NCBI GenBank assembly: GCA_023136715.1
Contig: JAGLQT010000073.1
Coordinates: 1 to 41,436, forward strand
Direction: 5' to 3'
Length of the DNA stretch: 41,436 nucleotides
DNA from: Gammaproteobacteria bacterium
GTDB taxonomy: Bacteria; Pseudomonadota; Gammaproteobacteria; SZUA-229
In this document: positions 8,972-17,579 of the stretch, piece by piece
Position numbering within the stretch: the first letter of the stretch is position 1
Layout: every line of letters begins with the position of its first letter
Translations under genes and position numbers: made by a program
Notes under the pieces: model-generated
The model's database searches: none
Told to the model about the DNA's origin: nothing
What the model saw: only the letters and a program-made list of their open reading frames with translations

Positions 8972-9595
8972 ATGCAGTCTTTAAAGCATCATAAAAGCAA
9001 TGGCTTTACTCTCATTGAGCTGCTGATCGCCATCGCCGTATTCGCAGTAATGTCAGTGATGGCTTATGGTGGCCTCAGCCAGATTATCGAAAACAACCAG
9101 CATTCAAAAAAAGAACTGGAGCGACTGCAATCGGTACAGCGTGCCGTTTTAACCATCAGCCGTGATTTCACACAAATCATCGAACGCGATATCCGCGATG
9201 AATACGGCAACCCCCAACCTTTTTTAGACGTCAGCAACGAACTCGATTATTTAGTGGAGTTCACCCGCAATGGACGCCGTAACCCGGCAAAATTAAAACG
9301 CAGCAATCTTTTGCGGGTAGCCTACCAGTTTGAAGATGAAAAACTGACTCGCCTGTTCTGGCCACAGCTGGATAGAGCACCGGCCATGGAAGCTTATGAA
9401 ACCACCCTGCTCGATCAGCTGGAACGGGTTGAATTACGCTACCTGGATAATGCAAATAAATGGCACGATGAATGGCCACCACTCAACCCTCAACAGCAAG
9501 CAGGTGGGAATCCTCCACAACTCTCCGCTATCGAGTTCATACTGGAACTAAAAGGCTGGGGTGAAATCACCCGGCTTTATCAGGTAGGCGGCTGA
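8972..9595 (+). CDS. gspJ: Type II minor pseudopilin GspJ
   Basis: GspJ is a tip pseudopilin. The 207-residue precursor has a leader MQSLKHHKSNG followed by the mature FTLIELLIAIAVFAVMSVMAY helix with Glu at +5. The remainder is a globular beta-rich domain that includes NGRRNPAKLKRSNLLRVAYQ, a segment common in the family. The ATG directly follows the gspI stop without spacing, and the stop shares a base with the gspK start (TGATG), so translation of I, J and K is coupled. Confidence 0.95.
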   Translation: MQSLKHHKSNGFTLIELLIAIAVFAVMSVMAYGGLSQIIENNQHSKKELERLQSVQRAVLTISRDFTQIIERDIRDEYGNPQPFLDVSNELDYLVEFTRNGRRNPAKLKRSNLLRVAYQFEDEKLTRLFWPQLDRAPAMEAYETTLLDQLERVELRYLDNANKWHDEWPPLNPQQQAGGNPPQLSAIEFILELKGWGEITRLYQVGG

Positions 9596-10542
9596 TGCGA
9601 TTGCCCTGTTCACAAAAAGGTGTGGCTTTAATCACCGCTCTGTTGATCGTTGCACTGGCCACGGTGATCAGCGTCGAACTCAGTACCCGATTACAACTGG
9701 ACATTCGCCGTACAAGTAATATTATTGCCAGTGATCAGGCTCTGCTATACATGATGGAAGCGGAACACTGGTCTCGCCGTATTTTAAGAGATGATCGCCT
9801 TGATAATACTCATGATTCTCTTGATGAAGACTGGGCCATGGAAATACCACCCCTGCCCGTGGAAGGTGGCAGCATACAGGGCAAGTTGAGTGATTTACAG
9901 GCCTGCTTCAATCTCAATTCACTTTATCAAAACAACCCGTCAAACGATACTCTCGCTCAGGATCGCTTCAGGCGTTTGATGCAACAATTGGATTCACCAC
10001 CAAACACGGATCTGTCACAGGCTATTATCGACTGGATTGATAATGAACCTAACACTATCACCGGAATTCCTGATGGCGCTGAAGACAGCTACTATCTCAA
10101 TCTGGAATGGCCTTATCGCAGTGCCAATCAGGCGATTAAAAGTATCAGTGAGCTCCGCTTGATCAGAGGATTTGAGGACGATGAAGTCTTCCAGCAAATA
10201 CAAAACTGGACTTGCGCTTTCGGAGCAGCTGCGCCCATCAACGTCAACACAGCACCCATAGAAGTGCTAGAATCTTTGGCGAACGGAATTAGCACTACAC
10301 AGGCCGCTAGCATTGTTACAAACAGGCAAGACACCCCTTATCAAACAACGAACGATTTCGTGACTACAAACAATCTTTCTACTATCATAACGAACACAAA
10401 CGGCCTCTCTATCAGTAGCGAATACTTCCTACTGGAAACCGAAGCCAACATTGGACAGGCAAGAACTCTGATGTACAGCATTATTCATAGAGAAAATAAT
10501 GGCGACACGCAGGTAATTGCTCGCTCACAGGGAGCCTATTAG
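9595..10542 (+). CDS. gspK: Type II minor pseudopilin GspK
   Basis: GspK is the large pseudopilin capping the pseudopilus. The 315-residue precursor has a leader ending QKG before VALITALLIVALATVISVEL. As usual for GspK, the conserved Glu at +5 is absent (Thr here). The alpha-domain inserted in the pilin fold follows (QACFNLNSLY to RSANQAIKSISELRLIRG). The segment PINVNTAPIEVLESLANGI is a helix-hairpin-helix-like family hallmark. The stop codon shares one base with the GTG start of gspL. Confidence 0.95.
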   Translation: MRLPCSQKGVALITALLIVALATVISVELSTRLQLDIRRTSNIIASDQALLYMMEAEHWSRRILRDDRLDNTHDSLDEDWAMEIPPLPVEGGSIQGKLSDLQACFNLNSLYQNNPSNDTLAQDRFRRLMQQLDSPPNTDLSQAIIDWIDNEPNTITGIPDGAEDSYYLNLEWPYRSANQAIKSISELRLIRGFEDDEVFQQIQNWTCAFGAAAPINVNTAPIEVLESLANGISTTQAASIVTNRQDTPYQTTNDFVTTNNLSTIITNTNGLSISSEYFLLETEANIGQARTLMYSIIHRENNGDTQVIARSQGAY

Positions 10543-11786
10543 TGGCTGACACATTACTCATACACTTTAATCCAAAAGACGCAGACAATGCTGCATGGTC
10601 TTTGGTTAATAGTGCAGGTGAACTGGCTACCATGCTTTCCCATGGCTCACTAAATGATGCCAGCCCACTCGCAGAAAAACATAGAACTGTTGTTTTACTC
10701 GATAGCACAGCGATACATGTTGACTCGATTAAACTACCTATCAAGAACCATCAAAAGCTATTGCGCGCCGCACCATTTGCTCTTGAAGAAAAAATCGCTG
10801 ACGACATTGATGACCTTCATTTTGTTGCAGGCAAAACTGCCAGTGACGGTCGCACACCGGTTGCTGCGATTAGTCGCAACACCCTGGACGGCATTCTTGA
10901 AACTTTAAAACAATACAAAATAGAACCTGCTGCCATAATTCCAGACGCTCTTTGCCTGACTGCAAATTCGCAACAATGGTCTGTGCTACTACACGATGAT
11001 CAGGCCAATATACAGTTTGATACTTTTGATGGAGGTGAATTTGATCGCAATATACTCGCTCTGTTGCTTGAGTCAGAGTTACTGAAAGAAGACCGCAAAA
11101 CACCTGAAAAAATTATCCTGTTTACCACCGATGGTGATGACACAGATACTCAGGAAATCAATGACATCATTCCTGATGGCACCGAGCTAATCCGAGTTAG
11201 CTACAACACCCATCCTTTAGTTGTCTATTGCGGTGAATATAATCATGCTCTGCCACTGAACCTTTTACAGGGTGAATACAAACCAGAATCAAAAACCAGT
11301 GTTAACTGGCATCGCTGGCGCTTTGCTGCCTCACTAGCTGTAATATGGTTGTGCTTACATCTTGGCATTACCAGCGTACAGAAACATGCGTTTCAGGACA
11401 GCAATAAAAAACTGCAAGTTGAAATTGATAACATCTACAAAAAAGCTTTCCCACAGAGCAAGCGTATTGTAAATGCCCGAGTTCAGATGGAACAGAAACT
11501 CGATGAGCTAAAAGGTTTGGGCAAGGCCGGATCAAACACCAGCTTGATCACTTTACTTGCAGATTCAAGTGCCGCATTATCCAGTGAAAAATCGGTAGCC
11601 ATTCAGTCCATCAACTATCGAAACAAGACTATTGATATTGAAGTGACTGGTGCAAACCTGCAAAACATCGAACAACTAAATAAAAAACTGAACAATACTT
11701 CTTTGAAAGCAGAAATTATTTCTTCATCCTCAGAGAAAAACCAGGTGAAAGGTAATATTCGAATAAAACGTGCAAACCAATCATGA
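10542..11786 (+). CDS. gspL: Type II secretion protein GspL
   Basis: GspL is a bitopic inner-membrane protein that recruits the GspE ATPase. The 414-residue product has an actin-like cytoplasmic domain (about residues 1-240), a single membrane helix near 256-275 (FAASLAVIWLCLHLGI), a coiled segment, and a periplasmic ferredoxin-like domain. The start is a GTG at 10542 that overlaps the gspK stop; the ribosome site GGGAG at 10530-10534 is well spaced. The 3' end overlaps gspM by four bases (ATGA). Confidence 0.93.
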   Translation: MADTLLIHFNPKDADNAAWSLVNSAGELATMLSHGSLNDASPLAEKHRTVVLLDSTAIHVDSIKLPIKNHQKLLRAAPFALEEKIADDIDDLHFVAGKTASDGRTPVAAISRNTLDGILETLKQYKIEPAAIIPDALCLTANSQQWSVLLHDDQANIQFDTFDGGEFDRNILALLLESELLKEDRKTPEKIILFTTDGDDTDTQEINDIIPDGTELIRVSYNTHPLVVYCGEYNHALPLNLLQGEYKPESKTSVNWHRWRFAASLAVIWLCLHLGITSVQKHAFQDSNKKLQVEIDNIYKKAFPQSKRIVNARVQMEQKLDELKGLGKAGSNTSLITLLADSSAALSSEKSVAIQSINYRNKTIDIEVTGANLQNIEQLNKKLNNTSLKAEIISSSSEKNQVKGNIRIKRANQS

Positions 11787-12286
11787 AGCAACAACTCGAC
11801 ACTTTTAACATCTGGTATAGCAGCCTGCCAACTCGTGATAGAAACCTGCTCATCGCCACTGTCACACTGATTGTTATCACGCTATTTTATCTCCTGGTGT
11901 GGGAACCAATACATCAGGGGCGTGACCAGCAACAACAGAAATTTAAATCACAACAGGACATATACAGCTGGATGCAATCGGCATCCAGGGAATTGCAGAC
12001 ACTTAAACGCTCGGGCACTAGAAAAGTATCCAGCAAACAACCTATTTCACTAATTATTGAGAACAGCGCGAAGATTTCAGGATTAAAACAATATATCAAC
12101 AAGATTGAGTCCTCCGGTAAAAATGGCGCGCGCGTTAAGATCGACTCCGCTTCTTTTGATCAACTACTCGTCTGGCTAAACACCCTGGAACAACAACACG
12201 GTGTCACTGTCACCACAGCCAGCATTGAACGCAATGACAAAACCGGAACCATCAGTGCACGTCTCTCTTTTGAAAAAATAGAATGA
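11783..12286 (+). CDS. gspM: Type II secretion protein GspM
   Basis: GspM partners GspL in the inner-membrane platform. The 167-residue protein has a short cytoplasmic N-terminus (FNIWYSSLPTRDRNLLI), a membrane helix at about 20-40, a coiled segment (QGRDQQQQKFKSQQDIYSWM), and a small periplasmic ferredoxin-like domain ending in SFEKIE. Start and stop overlap gspL and gspN by ATGA junctions, so all three are translationally coupled. Confidence 0.92.
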   Translation: MKQQLDTFNIWYSSLPTRDRNLLIATVTLIVITLFYLLVWEPIHQGRDQQQQKFKSQQDIYSWMQSASRELQTLKRSGTRKVSSKQPISLIIENSAKISGLKQYINKIESSGKNGARVKIDSASFDQLLVWLNTLEQQHGVTVTTASIERNDKTGTISARLSFEKIE

Positions 12287-13053
12287 AAATAAAATATTAC
12301 ATAATCACTGGCACATTGGCTCTAGCCACGTTTTTAATCATTAATATACCTGCGGCGCCAGTGATCAAAGCGCTTAAAGATCAACTGCCACAAATTAAAA
12401 TTCAGAATGTCAGCGGAACGCTATGGCAGGGTTCTGCCCAACAGGTCACCATACAATCCAAACACGTTTTGAAAAATATAAACTGGTCTGTTTGCATTAG
12501 TCATTTATTAATGGCTGAAGCCTGTATTGAATTTGACGCCATGTACAACAAGAGCCCATTAAGCGGTCAAGTAAGTGCTGACATGAATAAAAACATTCAG
12601 GCAAACAATATTAAAACAACCATGAGTGCGCAGGCGCTCAGTCAAATGATCACCATGCCAATGGGTGAAATTGCTGGTGATATTTCTGTTGACCTGGAAA
12701 CATTAAACTGGCGACAGGGAGAAATACCTTCTGCTAACGGCGTTATAAAGTGGAATAAGGCCAGCATCACTATTGCTGAAACAGCTCAACTCGGTGACAT
12801 AAGCATTACCCTGACAGAATCCGAAGAAAACCCGATTAATGCCAAAATATCTAATCAGGGCGGTCAGCTTTCAATAGACGGCCTGGCCTCTGTTAATGCA
12901 ACGACCGATTACAGTCTCGATCTAAGCTTCACGCCGAATAAAAAAGCCAGTAAAAACCTGAAAGACAGCTTAAGTTTATTCGCCAAACCCCAGGCCAATG
13001 GTAGCTTTTCTGTAAAAAACAGCGGCAACCTGAAACAACTAGGCTTTATGTAA
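12283..13053 (+). CDS. gspN: Type II secretion protein GspN
   Basis: GspN is an accessory inner-membrane/periplasmic component found in a subset of type II systems. The 256-residue protein has an N-terminal membrane anchor (about residues 5-25) and a beta-rich periplasmic domain. The family opening is visible (NVSGTLWQGSAQQVTI, then INWSVCISHLLMAEACIEFD). It is the last gsp gene here and overlaps gspM by four bases. No prepilin peptidase gene follows, so GspO must be encoded elsewhere. Confidence 0.9.
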   Translation: MKIKYYIITGTLALATFLIINIPAAPVIKALKDQLPQIKIQNVSGTLWQGSAQQVTIQSKHVLKNINWSVCISHLLMAEACIEFDAMYNKSPLSGQVSADMNKNIQANNIKTTMSAQALSQMITMPMGEIAGDISVDLETLNWRQGEIPSANGVIKWNKASITIAETAQLGDISITLTESEENPINAKISNQGGQLSIDGLASVNATTDYSLDLSFTPNKKASKNLKDSLSLFAKPQANGSFSVKNSGNLKQLGFM

Positions 13054-13078
13054 CATACCCTGACAAATGTAATTCTCA

Positions 13079-13495
13079 ATGAGCACGAAAACTAATTCAA
13101 AAAAAATAGAAATCACACCTGAAAATAAATGCAATTTTTGCACAGGTTCAATTTGCTGCACCTATGTTACGCACGCAATTGATTCACCCAGATCAAAAGA
13201 TGATTTTCAGCAACTACTATGGCAGGTCTCACACGATAATATCAGCATCTACAAGGATGAAGATGGCTGGACCCTACTTGTCAGTGGGAAATGCCAACAC
13301 CTACAGATTAATGGTGATTGCGGCATCTATCACACGCGTCCTGAAATATGTCGCGAGCACACCAATGATTACTGCGAATACGACGCGCCTTCAGAAGATG
13401 GTTTTGAATTATATTTTAAAAATTACGAAGACTTATTGGCTTACTGCAAAAAACGCTATAAAAAATGGGACGATCAATTTAAAAATAAAACCTGA
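13079..13495 (+). CDS. YkgJ-family cysteine-cluster protein
   Basis: A 138-residue protein of the YkgJ / UPF0153 family, thought to bind zinc or iron through a cysteine cluster. The cysteines are CNFCTGSICC near the N-terminus, then CQHL, DCGIYHTRPEICREH and YCEYD, the typical CxxC...CC...C...C...C pattern. Its biological role is unknown. It lies 25 bases after gspN in the same direction and could be transcribed with the gsp genes, although it has no known link to secretion. It converges with yrfG with a single base between the two stops. Confidence 0.8.
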   Translation: MSTKTNSKKIEITPENKCNFCTGSICCTYVTHAIDSPRSKDDFQQLLWQVSHDNISIYKDEDGWTLLVSGKCQHLQINGDCGIYHTRPEICREHTNDYCEYDAPSEDGFELYFKNYEDLLAYCKKRYKKWDDQFKNKT

Positions 13496-13496
13496 A

Positions 13497-14159
13497 TCAA
13501 TCTGGCATGACATCGGCAAATCGATGTACTGCATGAAAATGCAACGTTTCAACTTCAGCGGCCTGACTATCTGGCTGTAATATCGCTAGTAAATATTTAA
13601 TGCCGTAGTGCTCTGCACTTTCCAGCACTTCCAGATTATCATCGATCAGAAGAGTGCTTGAGGAATCAAAAGGTTCAGTCTCATGTAATGATGCCCAAAA
13701 ACCATCATGCTCTTTTGCCAGACCAATATCATGCGAATTGATCATTCGATCAAAATACATATCCAGGCCTGTTTTTTTCATTTTTAGTGACAGACTGGCA
13801 GGATGAGCATTGGTGACCAACACGATACGTTTGCCTGCATCTTTCATTGCCTGCAAGAATTCACGAACCTCTGGTCGTACCGCAATCTTATGTGACACCT
13901 CGTGTTTTAGCTGCTCAATATCCAGACCAAGTTTATCCGTCCAGAAATCAACACAGTACCAATCCAGTTTACCTTTAGCATCTTTGTAATGACTCATCAG
14001 AACATCGTTCGCCTGTTCGTGATTCATCTCATGCTTGTCAGCAAAACAAACCGGCACATACTCAAGCCAAAAGTGATTATCAAAATGTAAATCGAGCAGA
14101 GTACCATCAAGATCCAGAAAGACCGTTTTAATTTCTTGCCAATCCAGATAGTTATTCAT
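13497..14159 (-). CDS. yrfG: GMP/IMP nucleotidase YrfG (HAD superfamily)
   Basis: A 220-residue HAD hydrolase that dephosphorylates purine mononucleotides. Motif I is FLDLDGTLLD (about residues 14-23), motif II is VLVTNAH (about 113-119), the motif III lysine lies in AKEHDGFW, and motif IV is LLIDDN. The segment YVPVCFADKHEMNHEQA in the cap and the overall length fit the YrfG group rather than phosphoglycolate phosphatase. It is a single gene that converges on the gsp/YkgJ cluster. Confidence 0.85.
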   Translation of the reverse strand: MNNYLDWQEIKTVFLDLDGTLLDLHFDNHFWLEYVPVCFADKHEMNHEQANDVLMSHYKDAKGKLDWYCVDFWTDKLGLDIEQLKHEVSHKIAVRPEVREFLQAMKDAGKRIVLVTNAHPASLSLKMKKTGLDMYFDRMINSHDIGLAKEHDGFWASLHETEPFDSSSTLLIDDNLEVLESAEHYGIKYLLAILQPDSQAAEVETLHFHAVHRFADVMPD

Positions 14160-14252
14160 AAAAACCCCTTAATTACAGACAGAAAACTGGGGATATAGTA
14201 ACATCCCGTTTCCATAATTTATAAAGCCAAAAAACAAAGTCAGGCCACCATC

Positions 14253-15071
14253 ATGTCAGAATCTCTCAATCTCGAACACCTGTGCAAACAATGTGTAGAT
14301 ATCGCACGCGAAGCCGGTGAAAGAATACTGGAAATTTACAATAGCGACTACAATATTGAAGAAAAAGATGACAAATCTCCTTTAACTGATGCTGATATGG
14401 CTGCGCACAATACAATTATTAAAGCCTTAACCACTCTAACCCCTGATATTCCCATTTTATCTGAAGAGTCAGCCAAGCTGCCGTTTGAAGAACGTAAAAA
14501 GTGGCAGACTTACTGGCTGGTTGACCCGCTGGATGGCACTAAAGAATTTATAAAACGTAATGGCGAATTCACCGTCAATATCGCACTCATCAATAATCAC
14601 AGGAGCATTATTGGCGTGATCCACGTTCCGGTCCTTAATATCGATTATTTTGGCTGGAAGAATGGCGGCTCTTTCAAAATAGAACAGGGCGGTGAGGCTA
14701 AAACCATACAAGTTCGTAAACAAACTACTGACAAACTTGTTGTCGTAGGCAGCCGCTCACACGGCTCCGAGCAATTACAGGCTTACATGAAGAATCTTGG
14801 TGATTCTGAATTGCTTAGCATGGGCAGCTCACTCAAATTCTGCCTGGTGGCAGAGGGAAAAGCTGATCTATACCCAAGAATTGGTCTCACCTCTGAATGG
14901 GATACTGGTGCCGCGCACTGCATTGTCGAACAGGCCGGTGGCCGTGTCACTAAACTAGATATGACAGAGCTAGAATACAATACCAAAGACAGCCTGCTCA
15001 ATCCCTTTTTCTTTGTTTTTGGTGATAACAGCAGAGACTGGTCAGCCTATCTTGAGCCGACAGCTGATTGA
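14253..15071 (+). CDS. cysQ: 3'(2'),5'-bisphosphate nucleotidase CysQ
   Basis: CysQ hydrolyses 3'-phosphoadenosine 5'-phosphate to AMP, removing the by-product of sulfate assimilation. The 272-residue protein is of the inositol-monophosphatase superfamily. The metal ligands are visible as SEES (about 70-73), DPLDGTKEF (about 91-99) and EWDTGAAHCIVEQAGG near residue 215. Length and the KSPLTDADMAAH segment match the family well. It lies in the yrfG-divergent orientation with 93 bases between the two starts. Confidence 0.94.
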   Translation: MSESLNLEHLCKQCVDIAREAGERILEIYNSDYNIEEKDDKSPLTDADMAAHNTIIKALTTLTPDIPILSEESAKLPFEERKKWQTYWLVDPLDGTKEFIKRNGEFTVNIALINNHRSIIGVIHVPVLNIDYFGWKNGGSFKIEQGGEAKTIQVRKQTTDKLVVVGSRSHGSEQLQAYMKNLGDSELLSMGSSLKFCLVAEGKADLYPRIGLTSEWDTGAAHCIVEQAGGRVTKLDMTELEYNTKDSLLNPFFFVFGDNSRDWSAYLEPTAD

Positions 15072-15097
15072 AGATACAAATAAAGATTGGGCAGCCT

Positions 15098-15138
15098 CTG
15101 ACTAAACATTAAAAAACTGGATTAATCTGTTTAGTCGG
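15098..15138. terminator. Hairpin between convergent genes (possible bidirectional terminator)
   Basis: An 11-base inverted repeat with one wobble pair (CTGACTAAACA at 15098-15108 and TGTTTAGTCGG at 15128-15138) lies between cysQ and the convergent small membrane protein gene and includes that gene's stop codon. There is no downstream T-run, so it is not a classical intrinsic terminator; a role in 3'-end protection is equally possible. Confidence 0.4.
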
Positions 15139-15472
15139 ATCCACCCTTTCTGCGCTCAAATGGAATCAGGACGCCGTTATCATCTACCAACGGAAATTCC
15201 CTGTCATCACCGAAACGCCTTTCGTGATCAGGTAAATCGCTGCTTTTATCTATCAACAACTCAGACTCTCCATCCTTTACCTGCATTCCTGCGTTAATAT
15301 ACTCAACAGGATCAACTGAGTTCTTGTAGCGCATCCAGAGCACCAGAGCACCCGCCACCATTAATAAAGTCGATGAAAAAAATATCAGGCGCGATTCCAC
15401 CAATATCATGCAGAGCAAGCCCAAACTGATATAAAAATACGGCAATAAGTGATATATCGATCTCGGCAGCAT
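15131..15472 (-). CDS. Small membrane protein of unknown function
   Basis: I do not recognise this 113-residue protein. It has two hydrophobic segments (about residues 8-26 and 29-47), a short basic turn, and a charged hydrophilic tail. The tail ends in ERRFGDDREFPLVDDNG, a proline-containing link, then FERRKGGSD. Basic ERR repeats like these occur in several uncharacterised proteobacterial proteins. With both helices close together and positive charges after them, the C-terminus is probably cytoplasmic. It is not in an obvious operon. Coding potential is supported by the clear membrane/tail architecture, but no homolog can be named. Confidence 0.65.
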   Translation of the reverse strand: MLPRSIYHLLPYFYISLGLLCMILVESRLIFFSSTLLMVAGALVLWMRYKNSVDPVEYINAGMQVKDGESELLIDKSSDLPDHERRFGDDREFPLVDDNGVLIPFERRKGGSD

Positions 15473-15642
15473 AGTTAATACCTCTTTGGATGCTTCAATT
15501 CTTTCATGAATGACGCACCAAACATATAAACAGCTTTTATATTCATTAGGCTAGCAATAACCCCCATGAAAATCTAGACTTTACAGTACCATTGGTTCTG
15601 GTTAAATTGGACTTCGTCTGAAAGAAAATATAAAGGAATACG

Positions 15643-16524
15643 ATGATAATCACCTTTTATGGTGTCCGAGGTTCAGCGCCCACACCTGGGCCAACAACGC
15701 TCAAATACGGCGGCAACACTTCCTGTGTGCATCTGGCGCTGGATAACGGGCAGGATGTGATTCTTGATGCCGGCACGGGCATGAAAAAACTGGGCCTCAA
15801 TCTTTTAAACAAAACCACACCCATCAACATTATTCTGTCACACGTACACTGGGATCATATTCAAGGCTATCCTTTCTTTAGTCCTATCTTTCAAACTGAG
15901 CGCCAAATTGATGTGTTTTCAAGTACGGAATCTAATGATCGCGCTCCCGGTGCATTATTTAAACAAATGGATGGTGTCAATTTCCCGGTGACACTCGATC
16001 AACTACCCTCAAAGAATAACTGTATTTTTGATAATGTTGAAACCATCTTGCAACAACGGAATATTCACATCACAAAAAAACCACTTAATCACCCGGGTGG
16101 CGGCACTGCATATCGGTTTGAAGAAGATGGCATGAGCTGCGCTTATGTCACCGATAACGAACTGGATCCACCTGATAAGGTTCACACCAGTTATGATGAA
16201 TGGGTTAATTTTCTACACGGTGTCGATGTACTGATTCACGACGCTCAATATACTGAAGAAGATATGCCACACAAACATGGCTGGGGACACTCATTAATAT
16301 CCCAGGTCAGACAACTCGCCATCGATGCCGAAGTTGGTACATTGGTCATGTTTCATCATGATCCAGATCGCAGCGATGCGGAACTCGATGAAGTTCAAAT
16401 AGAAAATGAAGCCCACTTCAAAAATAAACGAAACCCAACTCAAAGCATTTGCGCCGCAGAAGGTATGCAGATAAAACTTTCCAGACCGATAATCGGTGGC
16501 GATACACTAGTCGAAATTCTTTAG
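15643..16524 (+). CDS. Metallo-beta-lactamase-fold hydrolase
   Basis: A 293-residue MBL-fold protein. The metal motif HVHWDH (His67, His69, Asp71, His72) fits the HxHxDH signature. Further ligands are likely in HPGGGTAYRF, VTDNELD and MFHHDPDRSD. The opening FYGVRGSAPTPGPTTLKYGGNTSCV is typical of the PhnP/RNase Z-like group also found in cyclic-nucleotide phosphodiesterase-like proteins. The substrate is unknown. AAAGGA at 15632-15637 is a fair ribosome site. It is followed 13 bases later by galE, so the two probably form an operon. Confidence 0.82.
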   Translation: MIITFYGVRGSAPTPGPTTLKYGGNTSCVHLALDNGQDVILDAGTGMKKLGLNLLNKTTPINIILSHVHWDHIQGYPFFSPIFQTERQIDVFSSTESNDRAPGALFKQMDGVNFPVTLDQLPSKNNCIFDNVETILQQRNIHITKKPLNHPGGGTAYRFEEDGMSCAYVTDNELDPPDKVHTSYDEWVNFLHGVDVLIHDAQYTEEDMPHKHGWGHSLISQVRQLAIDAEVGTLVMFHHDPDRSDAELDEVQIENEAHFKNKRNPTQSICAAEGMQIKLSRPIIGGDTLVEIL

Positions 16525-16537
16525 CGGTACTAAAATA

Positions 16538-17515
16538 ATGAAAATTCTTGTTGTCGGTGGCGCCGGTTATATCGGCTCTCACATGGTTAAACAACTTGCC
16601 TTATCAAATCATGAAGTTGTCACTCTGGATAACTTAAGTTGCGGTTACAAAGATGCGGTTAAATATGGCGAACTTGTCATCGGTGATCTTGGTGATGTTA
16701 ATGTTCTCAAACAATTGTTTAGCAACCATAAATTTGATGCCGTGATGCACTTTGCCGCTTTTATCGAAGTTGGCGAGTCAGTGATTAATCCTGCCAAGTA
16801 TTATCACAACAATGTCTCCAATACCCATGTGCTACTCGATGCCATGGTCAAACATGATATCGAAAATTTTATCTTTTCATCCACTGCCGCTATCTTTGGT
16901 GAACCTCAATACACTCCCGTTGACGAAGGACATCCCCAACATCCTATTAACCCGTATGGTCGCAGCAAGTTAATGGTCGAACACATGCTGGAAGACTATG
17001 ATGAAGCATACGGCTTGAAATCAACCTGTATGCGCTATTTCAACGCCGCTGGCGCTGATCCAGATGGCGAACTGGGCGAACGCCATAATCCTGAATCACA
17101 CCTGGTTCCACTTATCCTGCAGGCGGCTTCTGGACGACGAGCTGATATCAAAATATTTGGTCAGGATTACCCCACCGACGATGGTACCTGTGTACGCGAC
17201 TATGTACATATCAACGATTTATGCGATGCTCACTCACTGGCACTGAGCAGAATGCAAAAAACCGGCAGCAGTGCTCGCTACAATCTGGGTAATGGCAAAG
17301 GATTTTCGGTACAACAGGTGATTGATACCGCCAAACAGGTTTCATGTAGAGATTTCAAGGTGGTCATAACAGATAGACGTGCCGGTGACCCAGCCGTCCT
17401 GGTCGCCGATGCCAGACTCGCCAAACAGGAACTCAACTGGCAACCTAAATTCGATCAATTGGAAACAATTATTGAAACAGCCTGGCAATGGGAAACAAAT
17501 TTCTTTACTCAATGA
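16538..17515 (+). CDS. galE: UDP-glucose 4-epimerase GalE
   Basis: GalE interconverts UDP-glucose and UDP-galactose, supplying sugars for lipopolysaccharide or exopolysaccharide. The 325-residue short-chain dehydrogenase has the NAD-binding motif GGAGYIGSH at residues 7-15, the catalytic pair in PYGRSK (YxxxK) and the segment RYFNAAGADPDGELGERHNPESHLVP, diagnostic of GalE. It lies in a two-gene unit with the MBL-fold hydrolase and ends in a strong terminator. Confidence 0.95.
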   Translation: MKILVVGGAGYIGSHMVKQLALSNHEVVTLDNLSCGYKDAVKYGELVIGDLGDVNVLKQLFSNHKFDAVMHFAAFIEVGESVINPAKYYHNNVSNTHVLLDAMVKHDIENFIFSSTAAIFGEPQYTPVDEGHPQHPINPYGRSKLMVEHMLEDYDEAYGLKSTCMRYFNAAGADPDGELGERHNPESHLVPLILQAASGRRADIKIFGQDYPTDDGTCVRDYVHINDLCDAHSLALSRMQKTGSSARYNLGNGKGFSVQQVIDTAKQVSCRDFKVVITDRRAGDPAVLVADARLAKQELNWQPKFDQLETIIETAWQWETNFFTQ

Positions 17516-17547
17516 TTCTTTCGCCACTAACACCTTAAAAAAATGAA

Positions 17548-17570
17548 GGGGCTTTATAGCCCCCTTTTTT
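17548..17570. terminator. Rho-independent terminator (galE, probably bidirectional)
   Basis: A GGGGCT/AGCCCC stem with a TTAT loop at 17548-17563 is followed by a T-run ending at 17570. The A-rich stretch on the other side supplies a T-run for the opposite strand, so it can also end transcription of the convergent flavoprotein gene whose stop is at 17580. Confidence 0.9.
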
Positions 17571-17579
17571 GAAATCAAC

